From Certhia americana (lineage: Eukaryota; Chordata; Aves; Passeriformes; Certhiidae): a stretch of DNA of 64,000 bases. The stretch is from NCBI GenBank assembly GCA_018697195.1, contig CM031858.1, positions 124,635,234 through 124,699,233 of the forward strand, written 5' to 3'. A program made the translations under genes and the position numbers. Shown here one piece after another: positions 1 to 10,611 of this stretch (positions within the stretch are counted from its first letter, which is position 1; every line of letters starts with the position of its first letter). The notes below the pieces were generated by a model that saw only the letters and a list, made by a program, of their open reading frames with translations, made no database searches and was not told where the DNA came from.

Positions 1-236
1 CACAGGTGAGCACCGCCCGCCCCACACAGGTGAGCACCGCCCGCCCCGCACAGGTGAGCACCGCCCACCCCGCACAGGTGAGCGAGCACCGCCCGCCGCG
101 CACAGGTGAGCGAGCACCACCCGTCCCGCACAGGTGAGCACCGCCCGCCCCGCACAGGTGAGCACCGCCCGTCCCGCACAGGTGAGCACCGCCCGCCCAC
201 ACAGGTGAGCACCGCCCGTCCCGCACAGGTGAGCCG
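1..236. repeat. GC-rich minisatellite, ~24-bp unit, about 10 copies
   Basis: Ten tandem units each begin CACAGGTGAG and continue with a C-rich tail (CACCGCCCGCCCCG-like). Most units are 23-24 bp. Two adjacent units carry an extra GCGA and are about 28 bp. The array starts at or before the left edge, so its full length is unknown. Every unit contains CAG|GTGAG, a match to the vertebrate 5' splice-site consensus, on the + strand. It is rich in CpG, unlike most of the window. A decayed last unit runs into unique sequence near 236. Confidence 0.95.
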
Positions 237-313
237 CATCCGAGCCTGCCCCTTGGCCAGACCGTCGCCGACTGTATCCTGACTCCAGGGCAGCACTTGG
301 CTGTGCAGTGCTG

Positions 314-345
314 CTGCACCTCGGCTGCACCTCGGCTGCACCTCG
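314..345. repeat. 11-bp tandem repeat, three copies
   Basis: CTGCACCTCGG is repeated almost perfectly three times just downstream of the minisatellite, in a GC-rich unique stretch (237-454) that otherwise shows no gene. Confidence 0.85.
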
Positions 346-454
346 CCTTGTGCTGGCTGACACCAGGAGGCACAAACAACCTTCCTGCTGCAGCTGGTGC
401 AACAGGCAGGAGGAAGCTACCACCGAAGAGATCCAGTTCCCAGACTCAGATTGG

Positions 455-895
455 ATAAATCTCTGTGGTCATCGAATCCAATCTATGACCAAACACCAGC
501 TTGTCAACTAGACCATAGTGCCAAATCCAATCTTTGCTTAAACACCTCCAGGGATGGTGAGTACACCACCTCCCTGCACAGCCCATTCCCATGTCTAAAT
601 CCCCATTGCAGTGAAAAAGCTCTTCCTAACGTCCAACCCAAACCGCCTCAAGCATAGCTTAAGACTGTGTCTTCTTGTCCTGTTGCTGATTGCCTGGGAC
701 AAGAGGCAAATTTCCACCTGGCTACAATCTCCTTTCAGGTAGTTGTAGAGAGTGATCATATCATCCCTGAGCCTCCCTTACTCCAGGATAAACAACCCCA
801 TCTTCCTCAGCCATTCCTCACAAGACTTGTGCTCCAAACCCTTCACCAGCTTTTGTCCCCCTCTGGACATGCCCCAGCACCTTTGTGTGGCTGTA
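455..895 (-). mobile_element. CR1 LINE fragment (antisense)
   Basis: Read on the - strand this is the 3' part of an avian CR1 non-LTR retrotransposon. It includes the block for 'lowercase consensus' features such as CTACCTGAAAGGAGRTTGTAG (seen inverted near 720-750) and the inverted TCCAACCCAAACC block near 630. It is a truncated, diverged copy of the end of ORF2 plus the 3' UTR, with many indels and no usable frame. The boundaries are approximate, because the left end decays gradually between 430 and 500. Family-level recognition is from memory of CR1 consensus sequences. Confidence 0.9.
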
Positions 896-986
896 GAATC
901 TTCTTTCTGATTATATATCAAAAAAGACCCACCCACATATTGTGCTGCATTACCAAAGTTAAACTGTGATTTTATTCTTACTTTAG

Positions 987-1141
987 AGATTGCCCTGCAA
1001 GACTCACTAGCATTTACACCAGACAAGCTGACGGTCGTGGCTGCCTTAAAGAGACTTCAGCAACTGAAGTCAACAACTTCAGCAGCTTTTCTAGCTGCAA
1101 TCCTAGCTGCAGTCACAGCTCTTTCTGATATTAGAATATCA
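987..1141 (+). other. Candidate internal exon, unrecognised
   Basis: A pyrimidine-rich stretch ending TTATTCTTACTTTAG (to 986) is followed by 155 bases that end in TCA before GTAAGT at 1142. One frame, starting with the third base, stays open through all 51 codons. It reads as a Leu/Ala-rich, probably helical segment containing F-T-P-D-K-L near its start. Two CpGs (GACGGTCGTGG) survive in it. It lies about 90 bp right of a CR1 fragment. I do not recognise the protein. An open frame of this length is not rare by chance, so the support is the splice-site pair plus the amino-acid composition. Confidence 0.22.
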
Positions 1142-1909
1142 GTAAGTGCAGAGTTTTCTTTATGCACTTTGACCAGCAGGCTCCCTGGCTGAGAATATTA
1201 AGCTACCGAATAGATCTTTGCTTCACCCATTTCAAATCCCTGGCCTTGACATCTACGGATTTGATTGTTTGAAAAGATCAATGTTTGTGCAGAATGAGCA
1301 GCAAGGCCTCCATGGCAGGGCTGTGTGAATAGCCAAATTGTCCCCAGCGTTCAGCATGCACAGTCACATGCTAAAGCAGAGCACAATAGAGAGTCATGAG
1401 GTGCCAACTCAGAATGTCCTTGCTTTGGATAATAAACAGAGGCAGCAAATCCAGGTAGTTTTCGATCCACAAGGCAGCTGAGGAATGTGAGGTTTTGCTA
1501 GGGAAAAGGAAAGCATGTTTGTATTCTAGGATGTGTAGGATATGCATAGTTGCAGCAGGAGGTTGTTAGAGTGGTGCCATGAAAATAGGAAGTCAATCAG
1601 AATGTATCCTGCATGTTTCTATTTTTTTCTTAAGTATATGACTCTCAACACAAACTCATCCCACATATCTCAGATATGTTTTATGACTGTATAAAAAAAA
1701 AAAATAGATATTTGAGAGGCATCCGCTTTCATTAAAAAAAGAAATAATTTTTTTCCCCCACAGTACTCAACTTGAAGTCCCAAGCTTTCCCACTGACCAG
1801 CTGATATGTGATACATTATCTGTAATCACAGTGGAAGAATATCAGTAGTAATAAAATTTGCCCTCCTTTGCAGGTACTTTTCACTACAACCAACCCTGGC
1901 AGCTCCGAA
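1142..1909. other. No gene seen; AT-rich spacer
   Basis: Unique AT-rich sequence with an A-run near 1693-1704 and T/A runs at 1732-1757. A good 3' splice-site look-alike (CCCTCCTTTGCAG) ends at 1872, only 38 bases before the LTR target site. No long frame follows it. Confidence 0.5.
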
Positions 1910-1914
1910 ATTAC

Positions 1915-2549
1915 TGTCAAGTGTTGTGGTTTGAACAACAGATGTCTGCTAAGGAGCACAGGAGCCTCTCTTGGAATGGGGAATTTTAACCCCCTCCCTC
2001 CAAATTATTATAACCTTTGGAATTAAGGGGCTCTCAGGCAAAGATATGGGAATAGGAATAACAGTTCTCTATTAGGGGAACTAAAATAAACAATAAAACA
2101 AAAACACATGCAGTAAGAACAAATAAACAAACAAACCCACTGACAGAGTCAGGATCCAACCTGACACCCTGTGGGTCAGGGTGTTGGTGGCAGTCCCATT
2201 CCATGGTGGCTGCAGTCCCAGTGGCAGATGTGGCTCTGTTGAAGTGATGCTCCTGTAGAAAGAGTGGAGTTCTTTCACTGAAGGTCCAGTGGTGATAGAT
2301 GGGCCTGGTCTTCCTCTGAGAATCCAATGGAGAAGGCTGCCTTGGTGTTCCAACTGCCAGATTTTTCTCCAGGTAGGAATACTTGGCTCCTCTCCCTGGG
2401 TGGAGTTGTTCCCAGTGGGATGATGTAATTCTATCAGTGAGACTCAATGGCCCATTAACAGAAGATCTCTCCCTGGAGGGAGGCTGGGTTGTGGAAGAGA
2501 TCAGAAAACTGCCCCAGAAGGTTTTTTGACAGTTGGCCATTGGCAGACA
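1915..2549 (-). mobile_element. Solo endogenous retrovirus LTR (antisense), ~635 bp
   Basis: On the - strand the element begins TGTCTGCCAATGGCC and ends CACTTGACA, giving the TG...CA termini and short inverted repeat expected of an LTR. It is flanked by a perfect 5-bp direct repeat, ATTAC, at 1910-1914 and 2550-2554, which is the duplication left by integration. Near its 3' end in sense orientation it has a U5-like segment (TTTGCCTGAGAGCCCCTTAA). Neither a primer-binding site nor a polypurine tract adjoins it, so it is probably a solo LTR formed by recombination between two LTRs. It resembles LTRs I associate with songbird ERVs, but the subfamily is not certain. Open frames inside it (up to 178 codons) are incidental. 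Confidence 0.85.
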
Positions 2550-2554
2550 ATTAC

Positions 2555-3414
2555 ACCACCCCACACACACCCCAGTTTCATCAGCTGGTGATAGAATACA
2601 CAGTTTGGGTTACATTTTGCACTGCAACCCATGACAACCAACTTGCAGAGCAGTGAAGCTGTCAGCTTGTAGGAAAAGAGATATTTCACTAGCACATCCA
2701 AAAAAGCAAGAGCTAGCCATCAGGAAAGGATTGCTACCTGGAGAGCTGCTTCAGTACCCTCTGCTAGTCACACTCCCCAACAGCCCACCTGAGTGTGAGC
2801 AGAGGAGAGCACTGCTGATTCACTCACCAGCCACCCAGATGAGAACTGCCCTGTTGAATGCAAGTGCAGTCTGAATGCACAGTCTTGCTCCCAGTTTGCT
2901 GAACTCAGTGTCTAAGCTTCGAAATAACACCTTCCCAGTCCTGCTGGATACTTTGCTGTTCAACTTCCCTAGCAGCTGTGGCCCTCTCAAAGTAGCAATG
3001 AGGCTACATGTGATACCAGATCCCAAGCAGGTCCCCAGCTGTCCTGCCCAGAAGAATTGTAGATGCAAGAAAAGCAGTCAAAACCCACCATCTCCAAATA
3101 CAGTGATGTATTGCCTTATTACACATTTCCCTGACTAGCAAGGAGATGGAATTGTTGTAACAAGCATCTGTTACTCTAATTGAAGCCTGTCAAAAGTTGT
3201 ATGAGTGTTGCCCATAGGCTCCAATTACGGTCGCAGAACATAGACACATGACCTGAGAAGAAAAGACTGGATCTGTCCTGAAGGTCCCATTATGTCTTTG
3301 TTGAAGGACAGAAGTGTAGGACAATGGGACTAGGGATGTACTGAGCTCAGGGCCTGCAACTTCTTGTTTCTTCCAAACAGTTATAAAAATAAAAACAAAC
3401 ACATACATGTATAG
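2555..3414. other. No gene seen; unique sequence
   Basis: Moderately GC unique DNA. It contains overlapping open frames of 70-90 codons on both strands with no recognisable domain. No repeat family recognised. Confidence 0.5.
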
Positions 3415-3514
3415 CAACCTGGTCTAGTGGAAGGTGTCCTTGTCCACCTAAGTGAGGCTGGAATTGGATGATCTTTAGGGCCCCTTCTAACCCAAACCAT
3501 GCTATGATTCTATA
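3415..3514 (+). mobile_element. CR1 LINE 3' tail (sense), ~100 bp
   Basis: The sequence runs CAACCTGGTCTAGTGGAAGG, then GGAATTGGATGATCTTTAGG, and ends CATGCTATGATTCTATA. This is the characteristic 3' end of avian CR1, including the terminal short tandem motif. It is severely 5'-truncated and diverged. Confidence 0.92.
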
Positions 3515-6253
3515 GAAGGCAAGCCTATTGGAACTTTGAATCACCTAAATACAGAACTTGAAAATACTTTGTCCTGAGCAGTACTGGGCCTGTCCCATGC
3601 AAGGGATGTTTATTGCCAAGGAATATGAGTAGAGCAGCAAACACAGAAACACCTGACCTTATGGCTGTATGTCACATTGCCTTTCCCACTCATGACCCTG
3701 GAGCCTTCCCAGCACTCTACCATACTGATAGGTTTGGTCTCCCTCTGTGGAGTCAGAGCCCAGTTTTAAAATACATTCCCCCTAGATCAGCTGTTTATTG
3801 AAAATCACTGGCAAGGCAGTCAGAAGTGAATAAAGGCCAAAGTGTCAAAGAATTAATACTGCTGAAGTCAATGTATATTGAAGAATATACATTTAAGACT
3901 AATTTATTTACATCTTATTTCAAAATGCTGCAAAAGAGCACTATTGGGTTGGCTTCTTTCAAAGACTAGAATGATTTTATTAAGCTAAAGCTTGTTCAAC
4001 TACCTCTTCTAGTCAGAGAATAAAGCCCTTTGCTCCCAGAAACCTGTCCCAGGCTCAGGGGGAAGCACTCTGCCATGGGTCAGGATCATGTTCACAACCT
4101 CCAATGGAAATGGTTCCAGTGCATATAAAAAAGTTCATAGGATCAAAACAGTGTGACTTTCAACTTTAGTGAGAGAAGAGGCTTGTTGCTCAGCTGTGTT
4201 CTACAAAGAACATCTATAAATATTCATTGTGTTGTAGTTAAACACACCATTCTCTGGCTCACCTCATAGCCCCTTCCTCATAACCTCTGGCTTGGGCACT
4301 CTCTTGCAAAGTGAAAATTCAAAACACCTTTAGCAGAGGACACATACACATTCTGAACCACCAGTATAACAGAAAAATAAAAACTGTAATGAACACGTTT
4401 ACCTTACACCAGGTGAATATCATCGGGATATTAGTGGAAGGAAGACAGACAAGCAAGCACGCTCCCTCCCTCTACATTATTGCCTGATGCACCAAGCATA
4501 ACCCTGAAAGCACTTAACTGGAGCAAAGTCCTGGCAGCCAAAGAGGGACATACATTGGATCAGAAATGCTATGCAGTATGTCCCTCCTGAGGAAGCATTA
4601 AAAGTCCCTAAAATAAGATCTGCCTATGTGAAATTAGCTGTACAATCAAAAAGGGACACTGAACATGACAAAGCCTTTATAGGCTGGTGTCATCTGACTC
4701 AAAAGTAAAAAAGTTTATAGTTTTGAATGATGTATTTCTTGCTAAAACTCTTTTGTGGAAAATAAATTCTTCACACCTCTTAGGGTCTACAGGTGTAGAT
4801 CATGGTACCCACTGGGATAGATAAGCAGATGCCTAGTGGAATTCTAAAATCCCATAGGCTCCCACCTCACCTCAAGCAAAGTGCAGCATGTCGCTGAAAA
4901 TATCTGTGGGTGCCTTTCCACCTCTTTAAATGCTCGAGTGTCTCCAAGTCCAAGGCCATTTTTGAAACTAATTCTGAATTGGTTAAATGCTGAACACCCT
5001 ACAGTTCTAAGCATTTGAGTGAGAATACATTGAGGTCAAGGATGTTGGAGATGCCTCCAAAGAACTTGGAGGTCTTCAGCTGAGTAGACCACCACAGAGA
5101 AGGCAACACGTGCATTGCACAGTGGTCAGTTAGCTGTGATACTGTTATTTGTCCTGGGTCACATCCCAAAATCCTTACAGGATCTAAACCTTTCATCAAA
5201 GGACCAAGCTTCAACTGCCTACCTGAACTTGTTTCCTGTAGCTAATCTGACTGGGTGCAGGCAAAAGACTCTTAGCTGGGAATTTGCGCCTCCCCCTTAT
5301 AGCAGCTTTTGGCACATCAAGTGTACAGCTGCTAGCAAATGTAGGGCAAAAGGAGTTGCTGTAGGAAGTAAAAATTTTCAATAAATAAATAAATTCTAAT
5401 CCCATGTTAGATCTGCTGTAGAGGCACTAGAGGGAGGGCTAGAGCACCGCATGAGTTTGGAATTTTAGTGTCTCTTGGTTATTTCATTATTTCCCAAAGA
5501 AGGAAGATTTCCAACATGCTTATTTTAATTAAGTCCCCAAATCTCCTAACACATCTTTTTTTGCATGAGATACATACAAGAAATTGAGCATAGATGTGCA
5601 CACAGGTGCACGAATGCTGTTAATGTATATCTAGGAATACCTCATATTTCTCTTTCCCCCCTTTTCCCACCCCTGCTACTCTCACTTGTGAGCAGAAGAA
5701 ATGTTTCTAACTTCTCATTACCTATTTGTCTTGTACCACGACTATCTTTGATAGCATTTTCTCAATCATAGCCCCAGGAATGATGTGATAAAGTGTTCTC
5801 AAGCCTTCTAGCTGTTTCCAGCTATGACACAAATATATATTGATTGGAGAGCACAGTCTTTTCTTTTTACCATGCGTCATCATCTACAGCAAGCTTTATT
5901 GCTGTAGTAAATATATTGCAGATAAAGCCTTAGCTAAACTAAATCCATGTCAATTAACTGCTGCTAATTAGTTAGTCACAATTATTCTGTTTCAGAAAAT
6001 AGATGAAATAGAAAATTTTCACATTCTAAAATTGATACTGGGAATAAAATTAGGTCATGTCTTCAGTAACTCATTACTAAATTATTTTTAAGGCTGCAGT
6101 GCTGTACAGTTACTAGATGGTAATTAAGATGCAGAGGATCTAGGTTTAAATTGTAGTTAACATTCAGTATACTCTTGTGAGATGACTATGTACTACCAGG
6201 TCCACTTTATTACTGGTAAACCAAAACACAAATATTACTTATTTCTCAGAAGC

Positions 6254-6287
6254 AAAAAAAAAAAAAATAAAGAAAAGAAAAGAAAAG
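6254..6287. repeat. A-rich run followed by (AAAAG)n
   Basis: About 14 A residues, then TAAAG and four AAAAG-type units. Simple low-complexity sequence. Confidence 0.85.
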
Positions 6288-7071
6288 CAGAACTTAGGCC
6301 AGAAATATGTAGGAGTGCAATTACAAGGTTACAAGGGAGAAAAAAAGCAATGATCCAATTAACTAAAATTGCTGCAAATTGTTAATGTATTTTACAGGCA
6401 GAAGACTAAATGGGGAAGCCTGCTTGCTTGCATAACAGAAGCTGTAGGACTCCAGCATTTTGAATTCCCGCAGACATTTTTTCCTGACACATTTTACAAA
6501 CAAAAGTCAAGGCTCATAGTTCCTCAATAATGTAACATCTAGCCTATTGAAGACATAATCTGTTTCTCAAGCTCCTAAAGTATATAGCTGTTTTCATTGA
6601 AAAGGCACTCCACTGAGCTAGACAATGTAAAGTGAAAATAAGAGCAACAAATTAAACTATAAATACTGAGATTAAGCTTTCATTCATCTCATTAATATTT
6701 TACTAGTAACACTGTCTACTCCCTGCTGCCATTATTATAGTGAGTAGGCAGTTCCATCACAGTCTCATTTAGAAATATTTCCAGTAAGAGATGCACAAAT
6801 CAGATATAACTCATGTAAATTAGTTTTTCCTCCAGACTTCTGTGAAGACAAATATGCTACATGTCAGCATAGTTCCTACCTGATTTTATAAAGCTCACTT
6901 TGAAACTCCTTGCAAGAACCATGCCTTGAAATTTTCTTCCAAGAAGACAGACAATACTTCCAATTTCAGGCACAACAAAACAGATAGAGCAAGTCTCCTC
7001 CCTTCTTTTCCCTCAACATATCTATTTACTTAAAGGCAGCCCAGAGTTTACAGCCCAAGTGGGTTCCCGTT

Positions 7072-7250
7072 TTAGTTTTTCCCCTTCAAAGGGAAAATGA
7101 CTGTACTCGTTTCATTCACAATAGCCTGTAGGTTTTGTGCTTGACTGATACACTGCTGCATGTTCTGATTACAAGCATGAAGGCATTTTTGTTTGTCCAT
7201 GCATTCACTGAGTTTTGTGCATGTGAGCTGTGATAAAGCCGCACTGCTGG
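7072..7250 (-). other. Candidate terminal exon, Cys-containing, unrecognised
   Basis: On the - strand a pyrimidine-rich acceptor (CTGCTTGCCCTCAG, ending at 7251) precedes a frame that stays open for 58 codons to a TAA at the left end. The translation has five cysteines spaced over about 26 residues (pattern C-x6-C-x5-C-x3-C-x6-C approximately) and a Gln/Asn-rich helix-like tail. I recognise no family. No upstream partner exon was identified and the length is within what chance gives. Confidence 0.12.
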
Positions 7251-10025
7251 CTGAGGGCAAGCAGTGCAGATGCAGTTACCTGCCTACTAACCCAAAGGAG
7301 AATTCATGCTCCTTAAAGCAGTACCCTGCCCTCCTACAGCACTAGCTGGGCCACATATAGGTGTTTATGCCTTCATTCCAAATTTGTATCTTTCAGCTCC
7401 TTCTTGACCTCAGGTTGTCCTTGGTTCATGCTTCGGGAATTTCTGTCTCAATCCTTACTGCAGCAGCAGCAGCAGCTCTCCAGATCAATATATAAATGTG
7501 AACTGGGTGAATAACTGTGAAGCTCCTGCATCTAAAAAAATTTCCCCTACTCTCCCAAAATTGTATTTTTTCATTGCATGTTCTTCATTCCTATTACTTC
7601 ACTAAATAAATAGTCTGAGTTTTTCATATGAATCTGACTAATAGCTAGACTTGATTTCAGTACAGATTCTGTTTCCTTCACAGTAGCGGAGGCTGTTGAC
7701 TGTTCCTAGTGTGCACTTGGCAAGACAGTTTTCCTTGGCTGCCTTTGGGGGAAAGTCATTCCAGACACGTTGATATACCTACCCCACTGCAGGGCAGGAC
7801 CCCATGAAGCAACACAGAATTTTGGTCACAGCCTTGTGCTTTTAAATCTCTTCCATGTGGGTCCATTGAGCTCCTGGCTCAAAGCAGGGACGTGCTACAC
7901 ATAATGACACTCACTTTGCACTGCAGTAAGGGGTGCTACAAGGGCAAACTGCTAATCCATTCTGTAAAGCCCTGGGAGAGTACAAAACACAACAGGAGGT
8001 TTGAGGAAACAGCTGATTGTCTGTTCTTCCTTCTTCTGCTGAAAGGATTTGTATGTACTCCCTGTCACTCAAAACCAGAAGTCAATGCATGACATCCTCT
8101 CTTCACTCACAGACATCTCTAGGTGCTGTAGCTCAAAGGCATAAAAGAGTGTGTAAGTTCAAAAGCTGTAAGGCAGCATGTCCTGAAATTCACAAGTTCA
8201 TGATAATTAATCATTTAATTGAGGTCTTTAGAGGAGCTTTATGAGCAATATATTGGCTTGCTGAAGGAAACAAGCATGTGAAGGGTTTTGAGGCTCAGCT
8301 TGGAGACAGATCCTGCTTTTCTGGGTGAAAAACTAATATTTGTGGCTGTTGTCTCTGAACATTGAACTGTCTGTTTTTATTTCTCTTGTGATAATGGTAC
8401 ATAGCGGTATCTTCAGTGTGCATTTAACTTAAAGTATTATCTACTGCTGTCAACATAAAACAGCCTATGCAACACCCACAGTTTCTTTTGCAGCTCTTAT
8501 ATGGTTTACCCTTCAGGTTGATAAAGTAAATCACTTTATGGCTCTGTGTCTCCAGCCAACTTCAGCGTTAAGAGAAAATGTCACAGATAACACAGCTAAT
8601 TCTCTTCTTCTGTGTACCAAGACACAGTCAGAGTCAACTCACTGGTGTGCAGTTTTCACTGTTATCAAAACAGAAAATGAGAGGGGAGTTCAGCATGCAT
8701 CCTGAAGAAATTAAAGACGTGCTGCACATTCTTTTCCCTTATTAAGCAGAGCAGTTAAAAAGAGGTTTGTCTAATTGTGAAAAAGTAATTAACATTTGAA
8801 GATGTATCCTGCTTCTGTGAGGAAGCTTGATTTTGTGCAGAGTATTTCTTTCAAACTAGTCTCCAAGTGCCTTGCTGTATTGAATATGTCTGCTGAAGAA
8901 CTAAATAATAAATAAGGGCAGGAGAAGACAGAGCTTTTAAAAAAGCTTCCTCTAAGTGGTCATTTCTTTCATATTTAAAGAGGATGTACACTGCTTCTGC
9001 TCAGCCCCCCTTCCAAAAAAAAAAACAAAAAAAAGCAATAATATTCTCAAACTGGCTGATGACAAGTACTCCACCTATTTACAAGCTCCATGTCTCTGCA
9101 CAAAAATGCACACAATAAAAGAACGTATGGATGTTTAGGAAGTCAGATTCCACATGGATGATTTCCTTGGCTTTTACTTGCCTTAACTGCATGACTCTTC
9201 CAGCAACCCATTTCTGTGGCAGCTGCCACCTCACTGCTGTTGTGCTGTCTCACTGTCCTCGGACAACATTTGGAAGGTGCATGTAATTATTTATCAAGCC
9301 AGTGAAAACGCCAGCACCCTCCATGTGATGTTTATGAGCTTCCCTCAGAGCACCTCCAGGTGCCGTGCAATGCATTTTTACAGGGACTGAAGTTCAGCAG
9401 TCTGGTCTGCTGACAGTGAATTCCCTTCTTGCTTCTTCATGCATTGCTTGCAGCTTCCCAGCCTGCAAGCCCTATGGATCCCTCACCCCATCAAAATAGG
9501 AGGAAAAGAGAGACCAGCAGACCAGAGAGCAAAAACAACCCTTAAGACAACAACTGGAGGAAGACAGTCCTAGGCAGCATTGCTAGAGACAAAAAGAGAC
9601 AAAGCTCCAAGCTCCAACAGCCTTCCTTTCTCCTAAACTTTCTTGCATGGCTTGTCTTTATTTACCTTGTCTTTTCTTCTTTATAGTCAACAGAAATATA
9701 AATACTAAAAGGATTTGGCAAGGATGTGCCCTTTCACAGTCTTAATGAACATGTACATTCTGGGCATGTAAGCAGGGGTAAGTGGCCAGACTCCAGCCCC
9801 CTTATTGCCACTGCTGAAGACAAGATAAAGTCTCCAAAATCATGAAAATGGTTTTTAAAATGGCATTTGATATCATTCTGATTCTTTTAACTTTCTGTTC
9901 CCATCAAGAACCTTGAGGGAGCTTCATGGCCTCAGACTCACATTTCTACCTTCTGGGCAGTTCTAATGACATAATGCTGTCCTCATCTAGATCATGTGCA
10001 AACTAGGGTCAAAACAGCTTAGTGA

Positions 10026-10180
10026 ATGGAACAGGCTGCCCAGGAAAGTGACTGATTCATTATCCTGGGAGGTATTTAAAAGATGGGTAGATGAGGCCAG
10101 AGTGAACACGGTGATGTTCGGTTAGTGACTTGGCTTGATGATCTTAAGGGTCTTTTCCAATCTAAATGATTCTGTGATCC
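10026..10180 (+). mobile_element. CR1 LINE 3' fragment (sense), ~155 bp
   Basis: It contains GGAACAGGCTGCCCAGGAAAG, the inframe 'GGAGGTATTTAAAAGA' block, CTTGATGATCTTAAGGGTCT and the ending AATGATTCTGTGATCC, in the order expected at the end of CR1 ORF2 and its 3' UTR. It is 5'-truncated, with small deletions. Confidence 0.92.
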
Positions 10181-10533
10181 TGTTCTACGGTTCTTTGGAA
10201 CTCTCTTCCTGTCCATCACCCTGTTGTGTCAAAGCAGGCAGAAAGACCTGCTGTGGCAATCACTGCAGATAGCCAGGCCAGCTCTGCAGTACCTAACTCT
10301 GGGATTTTCAGTAATGTAACTGTAGGGTGAGAAATTGAATTGCATGTTGTAATCTAGCCATGGGATAGCAGAAGTATAGACTGCAGATGAGCCCTGGGCT
10401 TGCATAGCTACACAAATTCAGATCCTGAACTAGTCAGGGCATACCTCCACCAGACATGGCTTTAGTGGTGAGGCCAGTGTGCAGAGGTGTCTTTATTAGT
10501 CGTAAGGAACACACTGCAATGGGAGTAGTCCGA

Positions 10534-10611
10534 ATAATCTCCACAGAGTATATTACAACTGAGTTCAGATGTGATAATCTCCACAGAGCATATCACAATT
10601 GAGTTTAGAGC
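10534..10611. repeat. 40-bp tandem duplication, two copies
   Basis: ATAATCTCCACAGAG starts both units (10534 and 10574). The units differ at a handful of positions (e.g. TATATTACAACTGAG versus CATATCACAATTGAG). It is a local duplication of unknown origin. Confidence 0.85.

Larger units (their letters stand above)
3515..10025. other. Long unique AT-rich stretch, no gene recognised
   Basis: No recognisable gene or interspersed repeat. Small features are (AATA)n near 5381-5396, (CAG)5 at 7461-7475 and an A-rich run at 9015-9036. The 5880-6000 part is dense in ATTA/TAAT cores (e.g. GCTAATTAGTTAG, CAATTAAC) and could be a regulatory element, but that is only a motif impression. Confidence 0.5.

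Noticed and set aside
1..345. CRISPR-like spaced repeats
   Set aside because: The units are contiguous with no unique spacers. This is a eukaryotic minisatellite.
2034..2570. 178-codon - strand open frame
   Set aside because: It lies almost entirely within the antisense LTR and has no retroviral protein signature. LTRs are non-coding.
4398..4412. - strand donor AAG|GTAAAC
   Set aside because: No AG acceptor with a pyrimidine tract at a sensible distance upstream on that strand.
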